Below are positions 1-8,709 of a DNA stretch of 64,000 nt, piece by piece. The notes under the pieces were generated by a model that had not been told where the DNA came from, did no database searches, and worked only from the letters and a program-made list of their open reading frames with translations. Positions within the stretch are counted from its first letter, which is position 1; the number at the start of each line of letters is the position of its first letter. The stretch lies in the NCBI GenBank assembly GCA_900319865.1, contig ONQD01000002.1, positions 62,001 through 126,000 of the forward strand, written 5' to 3'. This stretch comes from an uncultured Bacteroidales bacterium (lineage in GTDB: Bacteria; Bacteroidota; Bacteroidia; Bacteroidales; P3). Position numbers and translations under genes: made by a program.

Positions 1-1
1 C

Positions 2-289
2 AAATTCTACTTTGAGTCGACATTCGGTTACGGCAACGCCAACAACCAGCATGAGACGGATATGCCCAATGTGCTGGTGGGCGACGTGGAATTGGGATAC
101 AAGTTGAACCCGTATGTGCATTTCTATGGTTTCCACCGGACGAATACCAGCTACTTCACCCGCACAGAATTGCCCTATAAGCAGGGAGTGGGGATAAAGG
201 TGTCGAAGGATTTCAACACCCTGTACGACCTGATGCCCTGGCTGCGGCCCAGCACCCAACGCCGCAAGACATCTGCGACACAGAAATAA
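2..289 (+). CDS. C-terminal end of a TamB-like translocation/assembly protein (partial)
   Basis: The reading frame is open to the left edge, so only the last 95 residues are present. They read as alternating short beta strands (KFYFESTFGYG, GDVELGYKLN, VHFYGF) ending in GVGIKVSKDFNTLYDL. This resembles the C-terminal end of Bacteroidales TamB (DUF490) proteins, which close with a conserved beta-rich stretch and a QGVGxxxxxDFN-type motif. TamB spans the periplasm and helps move lipids or assemble outer-membrane proteins. The family call rests on motif memory over a short fragment; any beta-rich outer-membrane or periplasmic protein is the alternative. The next gene starts 18 bp downstream. Confidence 0.45.
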   Translation, partial: KFYFESTFGYGNANNQHETDMPNVLVGDVELGYKLNPYVHFYGFHRTNTSYFTRTELPYKQGVGIKVSKDFNTLYDLMPWLRPSTQRRKTSATQK

Positions 290-307
290 CAGATTTATAA
301 ATAATGT

Positions 308-1153
308 ATGAAATTACCTAATATATATTATACCTTGAAGCCCAACCTGGTGTTCTGCATAGGGTTGCCGCTGTTCTTGATGCTGTTTATGATATTGTAC
401 CGTCCCGGATTCGGGCTAGAGGAGAGCGAAGGAATGAGGCAATGGACAGAGCATGTGGGTTTTTGCCTGCCGGTGGTGTGTGCCATAGTGATGGGGGTGC
501 TGATGGCAAGCAGAGCGATAATATGTTTTCTGATGGTGAGGCACACGCTGACCAAGCGGGAATATGGGTTGTGGCAGGCGGCGGAGTTTGGAGTGGCTTG
601 TCTTTTTGTTGATTTGTTCCTGTCGCTATATCTGCACATCAACTACTTCGACCTGCTGCCGCGCATCATGCTGCTGGGGTTAGGAGTGCTGATATTCCCC
701 TATCTATTTTTCTGGCTGGTGATGGAATGCATAGACCGCGACCAGCGGCTGAGCGATGCCACACTGGAGGCGGAGCAGCTACGCAAAGGAATAGAGCGTA
801 CGGAGCAGGGAGTGATTCGGTTTGCCGATGAGAAAGGAGTTGTGAAACTGGTGGTGGGAGCGGAGCGGATAATCTCACTGGAGTCGGCTGGGAACTATGT
901 GACCATACTCTATAACGACGACGGGAAGCTGGTGCGATACAGCTTACGCAACACGCTGAAGGGCATAGAAGACAATTGTGCCGCCAACGGAATAGTGCGC
1001 TGTCACCGTTCGTTTTTGGTGAATTTGAAAAAGATACGCATAATAAGGCACACTCCACAGGGTGTGTTTGCTGAGATGGACTTTCCGGGGGTGGAGAACA
1101 TACCGGTGTCGAAAACCTATGCTTCGGAATTGTTAAGGCTATTTGGCAACTAA
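308..1153 (+). CDS. Membrane-anchored LytTR-family transcriptional regulator
   Basis: 281 residues. The N-terminal half holds about four hydrophobic membrane segments (residues about 14-30, 50-75, 90-108 and 118-140). A short linker leads to a C-terminal LytTR DNA-binding domain at about residues 178-278, recognisable from ERIISLESAGNYVTI, VRYSLRNTLKGIE and VRCHRSFLVNLKKI. LytTR domains bind DNA through a beta-fold and usually sit behind response-regulator receivers; here the receiver is replaced by membrane helices, so the protein probably senses a membrane or envelope signal directly. No partner kinase is seen nearby and its targets cannot be read from the sequence. Confidence 0.8.
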   Translation: MKLPNIYYTLKPNLVFCIGLPLFLMLFMILYRPGFGLEESEGMRQWTEHVGFCLPVVCAIVMGVLMASRAIICFLMVRHTLTKREYGLWQAAEFGVACLFVDLFLSLYLHINYFDLLPRIMLLGLGVLIFPYLFFWLVMECIDRDQRLSDATLEAEQLRKGIERTEQGVIRFADEKGVVKLVVGAERIISLESAGNYVTILYNDDGKLVRYSLRNTLKGIEDNCAANGIVRCHRSFLVNLKKIRIIRHTPQGVFAEMDFPGVENIPVSKTYASELLRLFGN

Positions 1154-1281
1154 GTCTTTAAGAGAGGTTGTGTCCTTGAGAGCGCAAGGAGCTGGCTGCC
1201 AAAGAAGTACTAAGACAATAAAGAGGACCCACTTTGAATAACGGATAGAAAAGAAATCACCACAATAACAAACGCAATTTA

Positions 1282-2160
1282 ATGACAATAAAACATATAA
1301 CTATACTCTTGCTGTTGATGGCCGTGATGCCGATAAGGGCGCAACGCGACTATACTGCCGACTCGACAGCTTTTGTGAATGCACCATGGAGCACCGACAC
1401 GCTTGACGGGTTTCTGTACCGGAGTCAGCATTTCATGCAGCGTCAGGTATTCAACTCCAATCAATACTTCAGTGTGCTGGAGATACCGTCGGGGTCGAGT
1501 GTGCATCTGGATTTTGTGGCGGACAGTGTGCTGACACTGGTGAAGGATTTCGCCACACGTCACAAGGCCCTTGCGGCAATAAACGGTTCGTATTTCGATA
1601 TGCGGACAGGGGTGCCTGTGTGCTACTTGCGGATTGGCGGGAAAGAGCTGGGCGAGAACACGCCCAGCACGAGGGACAGCGTCAACAGGAAATATTACCA
1701 ATATGCCACTATACGACTGCTGCGTAACGGGCGGCCGCGCTTTTTGGTGCCAGACAGCAACAGGAAAGCGGAGCAGAAACTGCCTGACAGCAATATCATG
1801 ACCGCAGGGCCGATGCTGATACACCGCGGGATGGATGTGCCGCAGCGGATGGACAGACGATTTGTGTACGGGCGTCACAACAGGACAGCCATAGGGTTGA
1901 AACCCGACGGGACTGTGGTGATGGTGACGGCTGACGGACGCTCGCCACGCGAGGCGGAAGGTTTGAGCCTGCCGGAACTGACACGGGTGATGCGGTGGCT
2001 GGGTTGCTGCGACGCAGTGAATCTGGACGGGGGCGGCTCGACGACTATGTATGTGAGAAACAAGGGCGACGAGGGTGTTGTAAACCATCCGTCGGACAAT
2101 GGACGGTTTGACACCCAGGGATGCCGCAGGGTGGCCAACGCGATAGTGTTGGTGAAATAG
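1282..2160 (+). CDS. Exported phosphodiester glycosidase family protein (NAGPA domain)
   Basis: 292 residues with a clear signal peptide (about residues 1-20, ending RAQ). The body matches the NAGPA/DUF2233 fold: NGSYFDMRTGVP, then GPMLIHRG, TAIGLKPDGTVVMVTADGRS and AVNLDGGGSTTM. The last motif, with Asp followed by a glycine run, is the family hallmark. Relatives include the mammalian enzyme that uncovers mannose-6-phosphate and bacterial enzymes acting on phosphodiester-linked sugars. A role in trimming phosphodiester-decorated glycans in the periplasm or outside is inferred. The product is not lipidated. The gene stands alone and converges on the small lipoprotein gene downstream. Confidence 0.85.
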   Translation: MTIKHITILLLLMAVMPIRAQRDYTADSTAFVNAPWSTDTLDGFLYRSQHFMQRQVFNSNQYFSVLEIPSGSSVHLDFVADSVLTLVKDFATRHKALAAINGSYFDMRTGVPVCYLRIGGKELGENTPSTRDSVNRKYYQYATIRLLRNGRPRFLVPDSNRKAEQKLPDSNIMTAGPMLIHRGMDVPQRMDRRFVYGRHNRTAIGLKPDGTVVMVTADGRSPREAEGLSLPELTRVMRWLGCCDAVNLDGGGSTTMYVRNKGDEGVVNHPSDNGRFDTQGCRRVANAIVLVK

Positions 2161-2196
2161 ACTGAGGACGACGGGACACCGTCGAAAGACAGGATA

Positions 2197-2436
2197 TTAT
2201 TTCTTCTTCTTGGAATCTATCCCAATTTCATCGGGATTGAGGATAGGATCATCCATCTCGTTGCAGAAATAGGTGCGGGTATTAAGACTGGCACAACTAT
2301 AGCTAGGGGATGTATAGGCAGTGTGGGGGCCGGTCCAACGACCGTTGACAAAATCATAGCAGCGGCAGGATTTGGAGGTGCACGACACCAAACCCATAGC
2401 GATAAGGGCTAAACAGACTATTGCAATCTTTTTCAT
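2197..2436 (-). CDS. Small lipoprotein of unknown function
   Basis: 79 residues. The start MKKIAIVCLALIAMG followed by LVSC is a standard lipoprotein signal with the lipidated cysteine at about residue 19. The mature part is short and cysteine-rich (CRCYDF, YSCAS, YFCNE) and ends in a KKKK tail. No family is recognised. The cysteines could form disulphides in the periplasm. It is divergent from nothing obvious and lies 268 bp downstream of the 3' end of the GH92 gene on the same strand, so it may be cotranscribed with or independent of it. Confidence 0.6.
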   Translation of the reverse strand: MKKIAIVCLALIAMGLVSCTSKSCRCYDFVNGRWTGPHTAYTSPSYSCASLNTRTYFCNEMDDPILNPDEIGIDSKKKK

Positions 2437-2704
2437 ATAGTTTGTGTTGTTTTATTAAGGGTTGTTAGTATTCTTTTTTTGTTGTATGCTTCAGCGTATT
2501 GGATGTACGCTGGTGTTATCTGTGATTTGCTTCAGCTTCCCGGAGGGACGCTTGTGCTGTTGTTTCGTTTTGGCTGCACGGCTTCGGATGTCTGTAAACG
2601 ATGAAGTGTTTTGTTTGTTCACCTTTCGGAGGCCAACAGCATGCAGAGTGTGGTTAATTTCCCTCCCAGATGCCTTGTGGAGCAACCGGGAGGGGATTAG
2701 GGTG
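2437..2704. other. Intergenic stretch with a weak stem-loop
   Basis: No convincing gene is present. A stem of CCCTCCC (2661-2667) with GGGAGGG (2688-2694) lies just after the stop of the GH92 gene and could end its transcript, but no run of T follows on the minus strand. Confidence 0.4.
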
Positions 2705-5632
2705 TTATTCTTCGGTGGCGCTTTCAGAGGGGAAGGCGACAAAAGTGGCGAGGTGGCAGCCTACTTCGATTTCATCAACAAAGAGCCAAGCCTGCTCACC
2801 GGCGCTGATGTGCCATTCGGGCATTTTGCCGTAGTTTATGGCTTTGACTTTAACATAGCGGGCCGAGGTATAGGGGCCGGAGCAGGTGAACTTGTGCTGC
2901 ACACTTTCCTCTTCGCGCTGACGGGAAACCTCGAACTCGGTGTTTTCCACCTGAGCCCATGGGCGGTAGTTCTGTCCGTCGGTGGATACGCTCACTTCGA
3001 TTTTGCGCGGGAAGAAAATCCAGGCCCGCATGTTGTCCAGACAATCGACAGAGAGGCTGGTGAGTGTTTTATTTTGAAGCAGGTCGATGACCACTTCCAT
3101 ATCGCCTTGCCAACCTTGCCAGCCACCGATGCGGAAATTGGGAGTGCCGTAGAGTCGGTCGATGAGGCCGTCGGGACCGTTCTCACTGTATTGCGGTGCG
3201 GGTGTGGTGATATAGCGCAACTGCTTGTCGGCAATGAAACGGCTGAGGGTTTGACTCACCACGGGGCTATAATGGCCAGTGGCAGAATTGTAGGCCACGG
3301 CTTTGAGTGTGGCATCGTGTTTGACGGGAATAGGCTGGAGATAGCGGAGGGAGTTGGTGTCGGGCGTGCGGCCGTCGAGGGTGTAGTAGATACTCGACTT
3401 CTGGCCGCCCATATTGCGGGCGTCAAGAGTGACAAAGAGAGAATCCTTGAAACATTGCTGCCAGTCACCAAACCAAGGAGCGGGAGGCACCCGCAACTCA
3501 TCGGGGAACAGCACTTTGCTCTGGTCTGAAAAACTCTCACCGTCCCAGAACTGACCCGGCTTCCATTCGGACTTGTTGATTACAATATCCTTGTCGGCAT
3601 GGATTGTGATGTGGTCGAACAGCGGAGTTACGGTAACATATTCGCCACTGCCGGGACATACGGGATAGAAGCCCATGGCACTCATCACATACCATGCGCT
3701 CATCTGTCCGCAGTCCTCGTTGCCGCACAGGCCGTCGGGCTTGGGGGTGTAGAGTTCGGAAAGGATGCGGTGAACCACTTGGTCCAGCTTGTTGGCTGCA
3801 CCCACATAGGCATAGAGATAGGCGGCATGGTGCGAGGGTTCGTTGCCGTGGGCATATTGTCCAATCATACCGGTAATGTCGCTTTGGTCGCGCCCAGTGG
3901 TCTCACTGCTGGTATTGAAGAGCGAGTCGAGGAAAGCCTCGGCTTTGTCTTTGCCACCCAACTGGTCTATCCAACCTTTTACATCGTGAGGCACATAGGA
4001 GCTGTATTGCCAGCTGTTGGCCTCGGTGAAGTGGTTGTTGACCTCGGTTGGGTTGAAGGGAGTGACAAATCCACCGTTGCGTCGTGCGTGCATAAAGCCC
4101 TCGCGGTCCATAATGTTCTGCCACGATTGGGCGCGATGCATATAAGTATCGTATACCTGTTTGAGATAGTTATTAGCGGAAGTGGTATCGGATACCTTAC
4201 TGCGAGACATCTCATTGAGGGCGTAGCGTGCAATGCACCAGTCATCGAACGAGTATTCAAGTGTTTTGGAGACAGTTTCATTATCCAACTGGCTGTCCAG
4301 ATAGCCTTGTGCGCTGTATGCCTGATGGGCCTCAGTGCGGTTAGCGGTGGCAATCATAGCCTCAAGGAGTTTGAGACGGTCGGCTGTGCTCCATTTGTCC
4401 AGCAATCCCCGCTGCTGTGCCACCAATATGACGGGGCAAGCATGATAGCCAATCATGCAGTGGGTTTCGTGTGCGGCAAGTTCCCACATAGTCAGCTCTC
4501 CCCCTGCTTCATACTGGCGTAGCATGGTGTTGATCCAGTCCTCAGTGATGCCGGGTTCTATTATTGCCATAAGTGGGTGGAGGGCACGATAGGTATCCCA
4601 CAATGAGAAAACGGTGTAGATGGGTTTGTCGGTTGTGCAGATGCTGTCGTTCATGGCGCGGTAGCGACCATCAACATCGCTCCAGAGATAGGGCGAGGTA
4701 TAGCAATGGTAGAGAGCTGTATAGAAGTTACGCCGTTCGGTAAGGCTGCCGCCTTCCACTTCTATTTTTCCCAAGGCCTCTTCCCAGAGGTTGTGCGATT
4801 CCTGTCGGATCGAGTCGAAGTTTTTGAGGCTGCGGGTGGCGAGATTCTTCTCGGCTCCCTTGCTGTCAACACCAGAAATGGAGACATAAACCTCTACCTC
4901 CTTGCAATCGTCGTCCAACTGAACCAACGCCTTGCGGCCATTGTCGAAATATTTGATATCTTTAATTTTTTCGCTGCATGTGAGGGCAAAGAAGCATTTC
5001 TGGTCGGGATTCCAGGCATTGCTTTCCCTCCAGCCGGAGATGATGGAGTCTGAGCGGCGGTCAAATCCGGCCGAGATGACTTTGTCGCGATGCATGAGGT
5101 CGACAATAAAACCTTTCTTGCCACGTTTGGGGAACGTGTAGCGATGGGCGGCGACTCGCTGGTTGGTGGTCAGTTCCACCATAACGCGGTTGCGGTCGAG
5201 CACTACGCGGTAGTAGCCCGGAACAGCTTTCTCGCTGCGATGGGTGAATTTGGAGCAGTATTCGGTTTGGGGCAGGTCGCTGGAATATCCCCATTCGTCG
5301 CCTTCGGCCACCACGGGCATAAGGAGTATGTCGCCATAATCCTCGCAGCCGGTACCGTTCAGGTGGGTGTGGCTGAAACCGTAGAGGGTATCGTCCGAAT
5401 AGTGGTATGCGCTGCATCCATCCCAACCAGAGAGGCGGGTGTCAGGGCTGGGTTGTATCTGCCCGAACGGAACAATGGCACCCGGATAGGTGTGTCCGTG
5501 AAAATCGGTTCCTACCAAGGGATTGACATATCGGCTGTAGCCGCTTTCGCATCCCGAAACAACCAACAGAACGAGTACCCCAAGAAGGGGAAGGGTCAAT
5601 CGGTTGGTCCACTTTTGTCTGTAATGAATCAT
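2705..5632 (-). CDS. GH92 family glycosyl hydrolase (alpha-mannosidase), lipoprotein
   Basis: 975 residues. A hydrophobic leader ends in LVVSGC (Cys28), a lipobox, so the enzyme is probably on the cell surface or periplasmic face of a membrane. The GH92 signature begins at once: YVNPLVGTDFHGHTYPGA and VPFGQIQPSPDT. Conserved active-site regions include GNEPSHHAAYLY (about residue 595) and GLCGNEDCGQMSAWY (about 630-645). GH92 enzymes are calcium-dependent exo-alpha-mannosidases acting on N-glycans and mannans. After the catalytic part come a chitobiase-like beta domain (about 735-800, YYTLDGRTPDTNS) and an F5/8 type C-like sugar-binding domain to the end. A ROK kinase lies directly upstream on the same strand. 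Linkage specificity cannot be predicted. Confidence 0.93.
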   Translation of the reverse strand: MIHYRQKWTNRLTLPLLGVLVLLVVSGCESGYSRYVNPLVGTDFHGHTYPGAIVPFGQIQPSPDTRLSGWDGCSAYHYSDDTLYGFSHTHLNGTGCEDYGDILLMPVVAEGDEWGYSSDLPQTEYCSKFTHRSEKAVPGYYRVVLDRNRVMVELTTNQRVAAHRYTFPKRGKKGFIVDLMHRDKVISAGFDRRSDSIISGWRESNAWNPDQKCFFALTCSEKIKDIKYFDNGRKALVQLDDDCKEVEVYVSISGVDSKGAEKNLATRSLKNFDSIRQESHNLWEEALGKIEVEGGSLTERRNFYTALYHCYTSPYLWSDVDGRYRAMNDSICTTDKPIYTVFSLWDTYRALHPLMAIIEPGITEDWINTMLRQYEAGGELTMWELAAHETHCMIGYHACPVILVAQQRGLLDKWSTADRLKLLEAMIATANRTEAHQAYSAQGYLDSQLDNETVSKTLEYSFDDWCIARYALNEMSRSKVSDTTSANNYLKQVYDTYMHRAQSWQNIMDREGFMHARRNGGFVTPFNPTEVNNHFTEANSWQYSSYVPHDVKGWIDQLGGKDKAEAFLDSLFNTSSETTGRDQSDITGMIGQYAHGNEPSHHAAYLYAYVGAANKLDQVVHRILSELYTPKPDGLCGNEDCGQMSAWYVMSAMGFYPVCPGSGEYVTVTPLFDHITIHADKDIVINKSEWKPGQFWDGESFSDQSKVLFPDELRVPPAPWFGDWQQCFKDSLFVTLDARNMGGQKSSIYYTLDGRTPDTNSLRYLQPIPVKHDATLKAVAYNSATGHYSPVVSQTLSRFIADKQLRYITTPAPQYSENGPDGLIDRLYGTPNFRIGGWQGWQGDMEVVIDLLQNKTLTSLSVDCLDNMRAWIFFPRKIEVSVSTDGQNYRPWAQVENTEFEVSRQREEESVQHKFTCSGPYTSARYVKVKAINYGKMPEWHISAGEQAWLFVDEIEVGCHLATFVAFPSESATEE

Positions 5633-5781
5633 ATTAATAATGTTTTAAACTACCGATGTTATATCGCCTATCCTGTTCCCTTCCAGCCTCAGCAGCGTGG
5701 AATGGAACATTTAGCTTTACATTGTATCCAGACACAGGGAGCCTATCCCCTAGCCCTGTAATAGTAGAATGATAGTGGCAG

Positions 5782-6786
5782 TTAGATTTTCAGTTTTATC
5801 AGAGCGGCGGCACCGAGAATAGCCACCTCGTTGGAGTCGAGATGTGACATATAGATGTCGCATTTGTTCTTATAGATATTCAGCAGATTGGCTTCAAACG
5901 ACTCGCGGAGAGGAATGAGCAGCGGGTCGCCCACTTTGGTGGGACCGCCCATTAGGAATATGGCCTGGGGAGCCGAGAAGGTGCAAGCATTGGCGCAGGC
6001 CAGTCCCAGCCAGTCGCCAACCATGCGGTAGGTTTCCAGAGCCAAGGGGTCGCCTGCATTGGCGGCATCGCCTATCATCTTGCAGGTGATGTCCTTATCC
6101 TGTATTCCTTCCTTTATCCAACCTTCCATACGCTCGGCTTCGGCTGGGGTGCCTTTTTCTTTGCGCAACTCCACGTATGTCTGCACTATTCCGCGGGCGG
6201 AGGTGTAAGTCTCGAGGCAACCCTTACGGCCACAGGTGCATCGGCGGCCGTTGGGTATAAGGATGTTATGTCCCAACTCACCAGCAGTACCAGTGGAACC
6301 GTGCACCAAACGTCCGTCCACCACAATTCCGCTACCCACACCGGTGCCAAGCGTAATCATGATAAAATGGTCCATTCCCTTGGCTCCGCCATACACATAT
6401 TCGCCATAAGCGGCAGCATTGGCGTCGTTGCTGAGCACAAAGGGGATGTTGGTGTGTTTGGCAAATTCTTCTTTGAAATTGAGCAATCCCCTTATAGGCA
6501 GATTGGGGGCCCACTCCACACATCCGGTATAGAAGTTGCCGTTGGGAGCTCCCATACCGATACCGGTCAGTTCGGCCACGCCCAGCGAAGCAACACCCTT
6601 TTCGGGGTCTCCTTCGGCGGCCATCTCCTTTATCTGATCCATAATATCCTGCACATAGGGTTCAAGCAGCGCATAGTTGCCTGTGGGCAGACTGCGGCGA
6701 GCCACAATCTTCGAATCGTCACGAACCAATCCTATGTCAGTGTTGGTACCTCCAACATCTATTCCGATAGCGTATGAATTTTGCAT
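5782..6786 (-). CDS. ROK family sugar kinase (glucokinase-like)
   Basis: 334 residues. Starts with AIGIDVGGTNTDIGLV, the phosphate-binding ATPase loop of the ROK family. The zinc-binding motif CTCGRKGCLETYTS follows at about residue 190, and LGTGVGSGIVVDGR is the second nucleotide-binding segment. ROK kinases phosphorylate glucose, mannose, fructose or amino sugars; the companion GH92 mannosidase downstream suggests mannose as a possible substrate, which is inference. I start at the ATG of MQNSYAIG rather than the longer frame, since the extra 11 residues are not family-like and the stretch before the ATG is A-rich in mRNA sense. The gene is divergent from phoH. Confidence 0.9.
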   Translation of the reverse strand: MQNSYAIGIDVGGTNTDIGLVRDDSKIVARRSLPTGNYALLEPYVQDIMDQIKEMAAEGDPEKGVASLGVAELTGIGMGAPNGNFYTGCVEWAPNLPIRGLLNFKEEFAKHTNIPFVLSNDANAAAYGEYVYGGAKGMDHFIMITLGTGVGSGIVVDGRLVHGSTGTAGELGHNILIPNGRRCTCGRKGCLETYTSARGIVQTYVELRKEKGTPAEAERMEGWIKEGIQDKDITCKMIGDAANAGDPLALETYRMVGDWLGLACANACTFSAPQAIFLMGGPTKVGDPLLIPLRESFEANLLNIYKNKCDIYMSHLDSNEVAILGAAALIKLKI

Positions 6787-6819
6787 AACTTTTTGTATTA
6801 CATTAATTAAACAACTCAT

Positions 6820-6849
6820 CTCCCCGCATGGTTACCCGTATGCAGGGAG
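6820..6849 (-). promoter_or_regulatory. Stem-loop in the ROK kinase 5' leader
   Basis: CTCCCCGCAT (6820-6829) pairs with ATGCAGGGAG (6840-6849) with one mismatch and a 10-nt loop. It lies between the likely promoter and start codon of the ROK gene. Function unknown. Confidence 0.35.
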
Positions 6850-6864
6850 GGGTAAAAACCGTTA

Positions 6865-6872
6865 CAAAAGTA
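6865..6872 (-). promoter_or_regulatory. Bacteroidetes -7 promoter box for the ROK kinase
   Basis: Reads TACTTTTG on the minus strand, matching TAnnTTTG, about 80 nt before the ROK start codon. Confidence 0.5.
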
Positions 6873-6914
6873 CACATTTTTTTTCAATTAGCAACCCATG
6901 TCCAAAAACTTTTG

Positions 6915-6922
6915 TATATTTG
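6915..6922 (+). promoter_or_regulatory. -7 promoter box immediately before phoH
   Basis: TATATTTG lies with only four bases between its last G and the phoH ATG at 6927. If it acts as the -7 box, transcription would begin at or next to the start codon, giving a leaderless mRNA. Confidence 0.55.
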
Positions 6923-6926
6923 CATC

Positions 6927-7913
6927 ATGGAAGAACCCTTAACAGAGAAGATAATCTCGCTTGAAGAGATTGACTATACACGCTTTTGGGGCGACAACGA
7001 CAAGATTCTGGATTTTGTCAGAATTCTTTTCCCAAAGCTCAAACTGATTGCCCGAGGCGACATGCTCAAGGTAGTGGGCAGCGCCGAGGATATTGCCCAT
7101 TTCGAGGGTAAGCTGCAAGCCATGAAGACCTACTACGACAAAGTGGGCAGGCTCAACGAAACCGTTATCATGCAGATATATGAGAGCGGCGGCTCTACCC
7201 CCGAAGCCGAAACCAACGAGGAAATACTGGTGCACGGCCGCAACGGCCTCTTGGTGCGCGCCCGCACCCCCAACCAACAAGCCATGGTGCAGGCGGTGAA
7301 GGAAAACGATATGGTTTTCGCCATAGGACCTGCCGGCACGGGCAAAACCTATACTGCTGTAGCCCTTGCCGTGAGAGCTTTAAAAAACAAGGAGATTCGA
7401 CGCATCATTCTCACCCGTCCGGCTGTCGAGGCAGGCGAGAATCTCGGCTTCCTGCCCGGCGACCTCCGCGACAAGCTCGACCCCTACCTGCAACCCCTCT
7501 ACGACGCCCTGCGCGACATGATACCGCAACAAAAGCTGCTCAGCTATTGGGAGGACAACACCATCGAGATCGCCCCCCTCGCCTTCATGCGCGGCCGCAC
7601 CCTCGACAACGCCTTCGTCATCCTCGACGAGGCACAAAACGCCACTTCCGCCCAGCTCAAAATGTTCCTCACCCGTATGGGCCGCAACGCCAAATTCATC
7701 ATCACCGGCGACATCACGCAAATCGACCTTCCACGCCATCAGCAAAGCGGTCTCGTCCAAGCTATGCATATACTGAACGGCATCAAGGGCATCAGCATCA
7801 TCCAACTGGACAACAACGACGTGATACGCCACAAACTGGTCACCAAAATTATCCGTGCCTATGAACGAAACAGCGACATTCCGCATAACGAGCCACCCCA
7901 ACTGCAAGATTAA
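6927..7913 (+). CDS. PhoH family ATPase
   Basis: 328 residues. The P-loop GPAGTGKTYTA (about residues 132-142) and the Walker B stretch VILDEAQNA (about 229-237) are clear, along with TGDITQIDLPR. The N-terminal 110 residues carry the usual PhoH leader domain (ILFPKLKLIARGDMLKVVG). PhoH proteins are cytoplasmic ATPases or helicase-like proteins tied to phosphate starvation or RNA metabolism; the precise role is not settled. I start at MEEPLTEKI: upstream in-frame codons overlap the promoter and are not family-like. The gene overlaps ispE by 53 nt and is probably cotranscribed with it. Confidence 0.93.
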   Translation: MEEPLTEKIISLEEIDYTRFWGDNDKILDFVRILFPKLKLIARGDMLKVVGSAEDIAHFEGKLQAMKTYYDKVGRLNETVIMQIYESGGSTPEAETNEEILVHGRNGLLVRARTPNQQAMVQAVKENDMVFAIGPAGTGKTYTAVALAVRALKNKEIRRIILTRPAVEAGENLGFLPGDLRDKLDPYLQPLYDALRDMIPQQKLLSYWEDNTIEIAPLAFMRGRTLDNAFVILDEAQNATSAQLKMFLTRMGRNAKFIITGDITQIDLPRHQQSGLVQAMHILNGIKGISIIQLDNNDVIRHKLVTKIIRAYERNSDIPHNEPPQLQD

Positions 7914-8652
7914 CCTGGGGTTGCACATTGTGGGCAAACGCCCTGACGGCTACCACAACCTCGAAACCCTCTTTGTGCCCGTCCTCGACCTCTGCGACAC
8001 ACTGACCATAGAGTCGACTTCCAGCCCCACCACCTCTATGCAGCAGGACGGCATCGTCCTCGACAACTCCCCCGACGACAATCTCTGCATGAAAGCCTAC
8101 CGCATCCTGCAGCACGATTTCAATCTGCCCCCAGTCCACATCCAGCTCACCAAACACATTCCCTTCGGTGCCGGGTTGGGTGGTGGCAGCAGCGATGCAG
8201 CCTTCACTCTCAAAATGCTCAACGAGCAGTTCTGCCTCAATCTCTCCACCCAGAAGCTCAAAGACTATGCCGTCCGGCTCGGAGCCGACTGCGCTTTCTT
8301 TATCGACAACCGACCCGCCTACGCCACCGGCATCGGTGACCAACTGGAACCCATCACCCTCGACCTCTCACCCTACCGCATAGCCATAGAGATACCGCCC
8401 GACGAGCACATCAGCACCCGCGAGGCTTATGCAGGCCTCCGGCTGCAAGGCGGCAGCCGCCCCGACCTGCGCCAGGCGGTACGCCAGCCCATTGCCCAGT
8501 GGCGTGATACTATCGTCAACGACTTCGAGGCCTCTGTATTCCCTGCCCACCCCGCTGTCGCCCGTCTCAAAGCCCAAATGTACCGCCGCGGTGCCCTCTA
8601 TGCCTCCATGACCGGAAGCGGTGCCGCCGTCTTCGGTCTCTTCCCTGCATAG
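7861..8652 (+). CDS. ispE: 4-diphosphocytidyl-2-C-methyl-D-erythritol kinase
   Basis: 263 residues. A GHMP kinase of the non-mevalonate (MEP) isoprenoid pathway: it phosphorylates CDP-methylerythritol at the 2-hydroxyl using ATP in the cytoplasm. Diagnostic motifs are KINLGLHIVGKRPDGYHNL near the N-terminus and the ATP-binding glycine-rich loop PFGAGLGGGSSDAA (about residues 101-114); GSGAAVFGLF lies at the C-terminus. The ATG at 7861 is chosen over a GTG two codons earlier. Because KINLG must lie near the start, the 53-nt overlap with phoH is real and suggests translational coupling. The length is normal, slightly short at the C-terminal end. Confidence 0.95.
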   Translation: MNETATFRITSHPNCKINLGLHIVGKRPDGYHNLETLFVPVLDLCDTLTIESTSSPTTSMQQDGIVLDNSPDDNLCMKAYRILQHDFNLPPVHIQLTKHIPFGAGLGGGSSDAAFTLKMLNEQFCLNLSTQKLKDYAVRLGADCAFFIDNRPAYATGIGDQLEPITLDLSPYRIAIEIPPDEHISTREAYAGLRLQGGSRPDLRQAVRQPIAQWRDTIVNDFEASVFPAHPAVARLKAQMYRRGALYASMTGSGAAVFGLFPA

Positions 8653-8709
8653 TTTTTTTCTCTACCTACTGTCAGATTTTGCCATCCAAAGGGGTATTGT
8701 ATTATCAGA

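Noticed and set aside
2462-3529. Plus-strand 355-codon ORF opposite the GH92 gene
   Set aside because: Antisense shadow of a clear GH92 coding sequence; no family resemblance.
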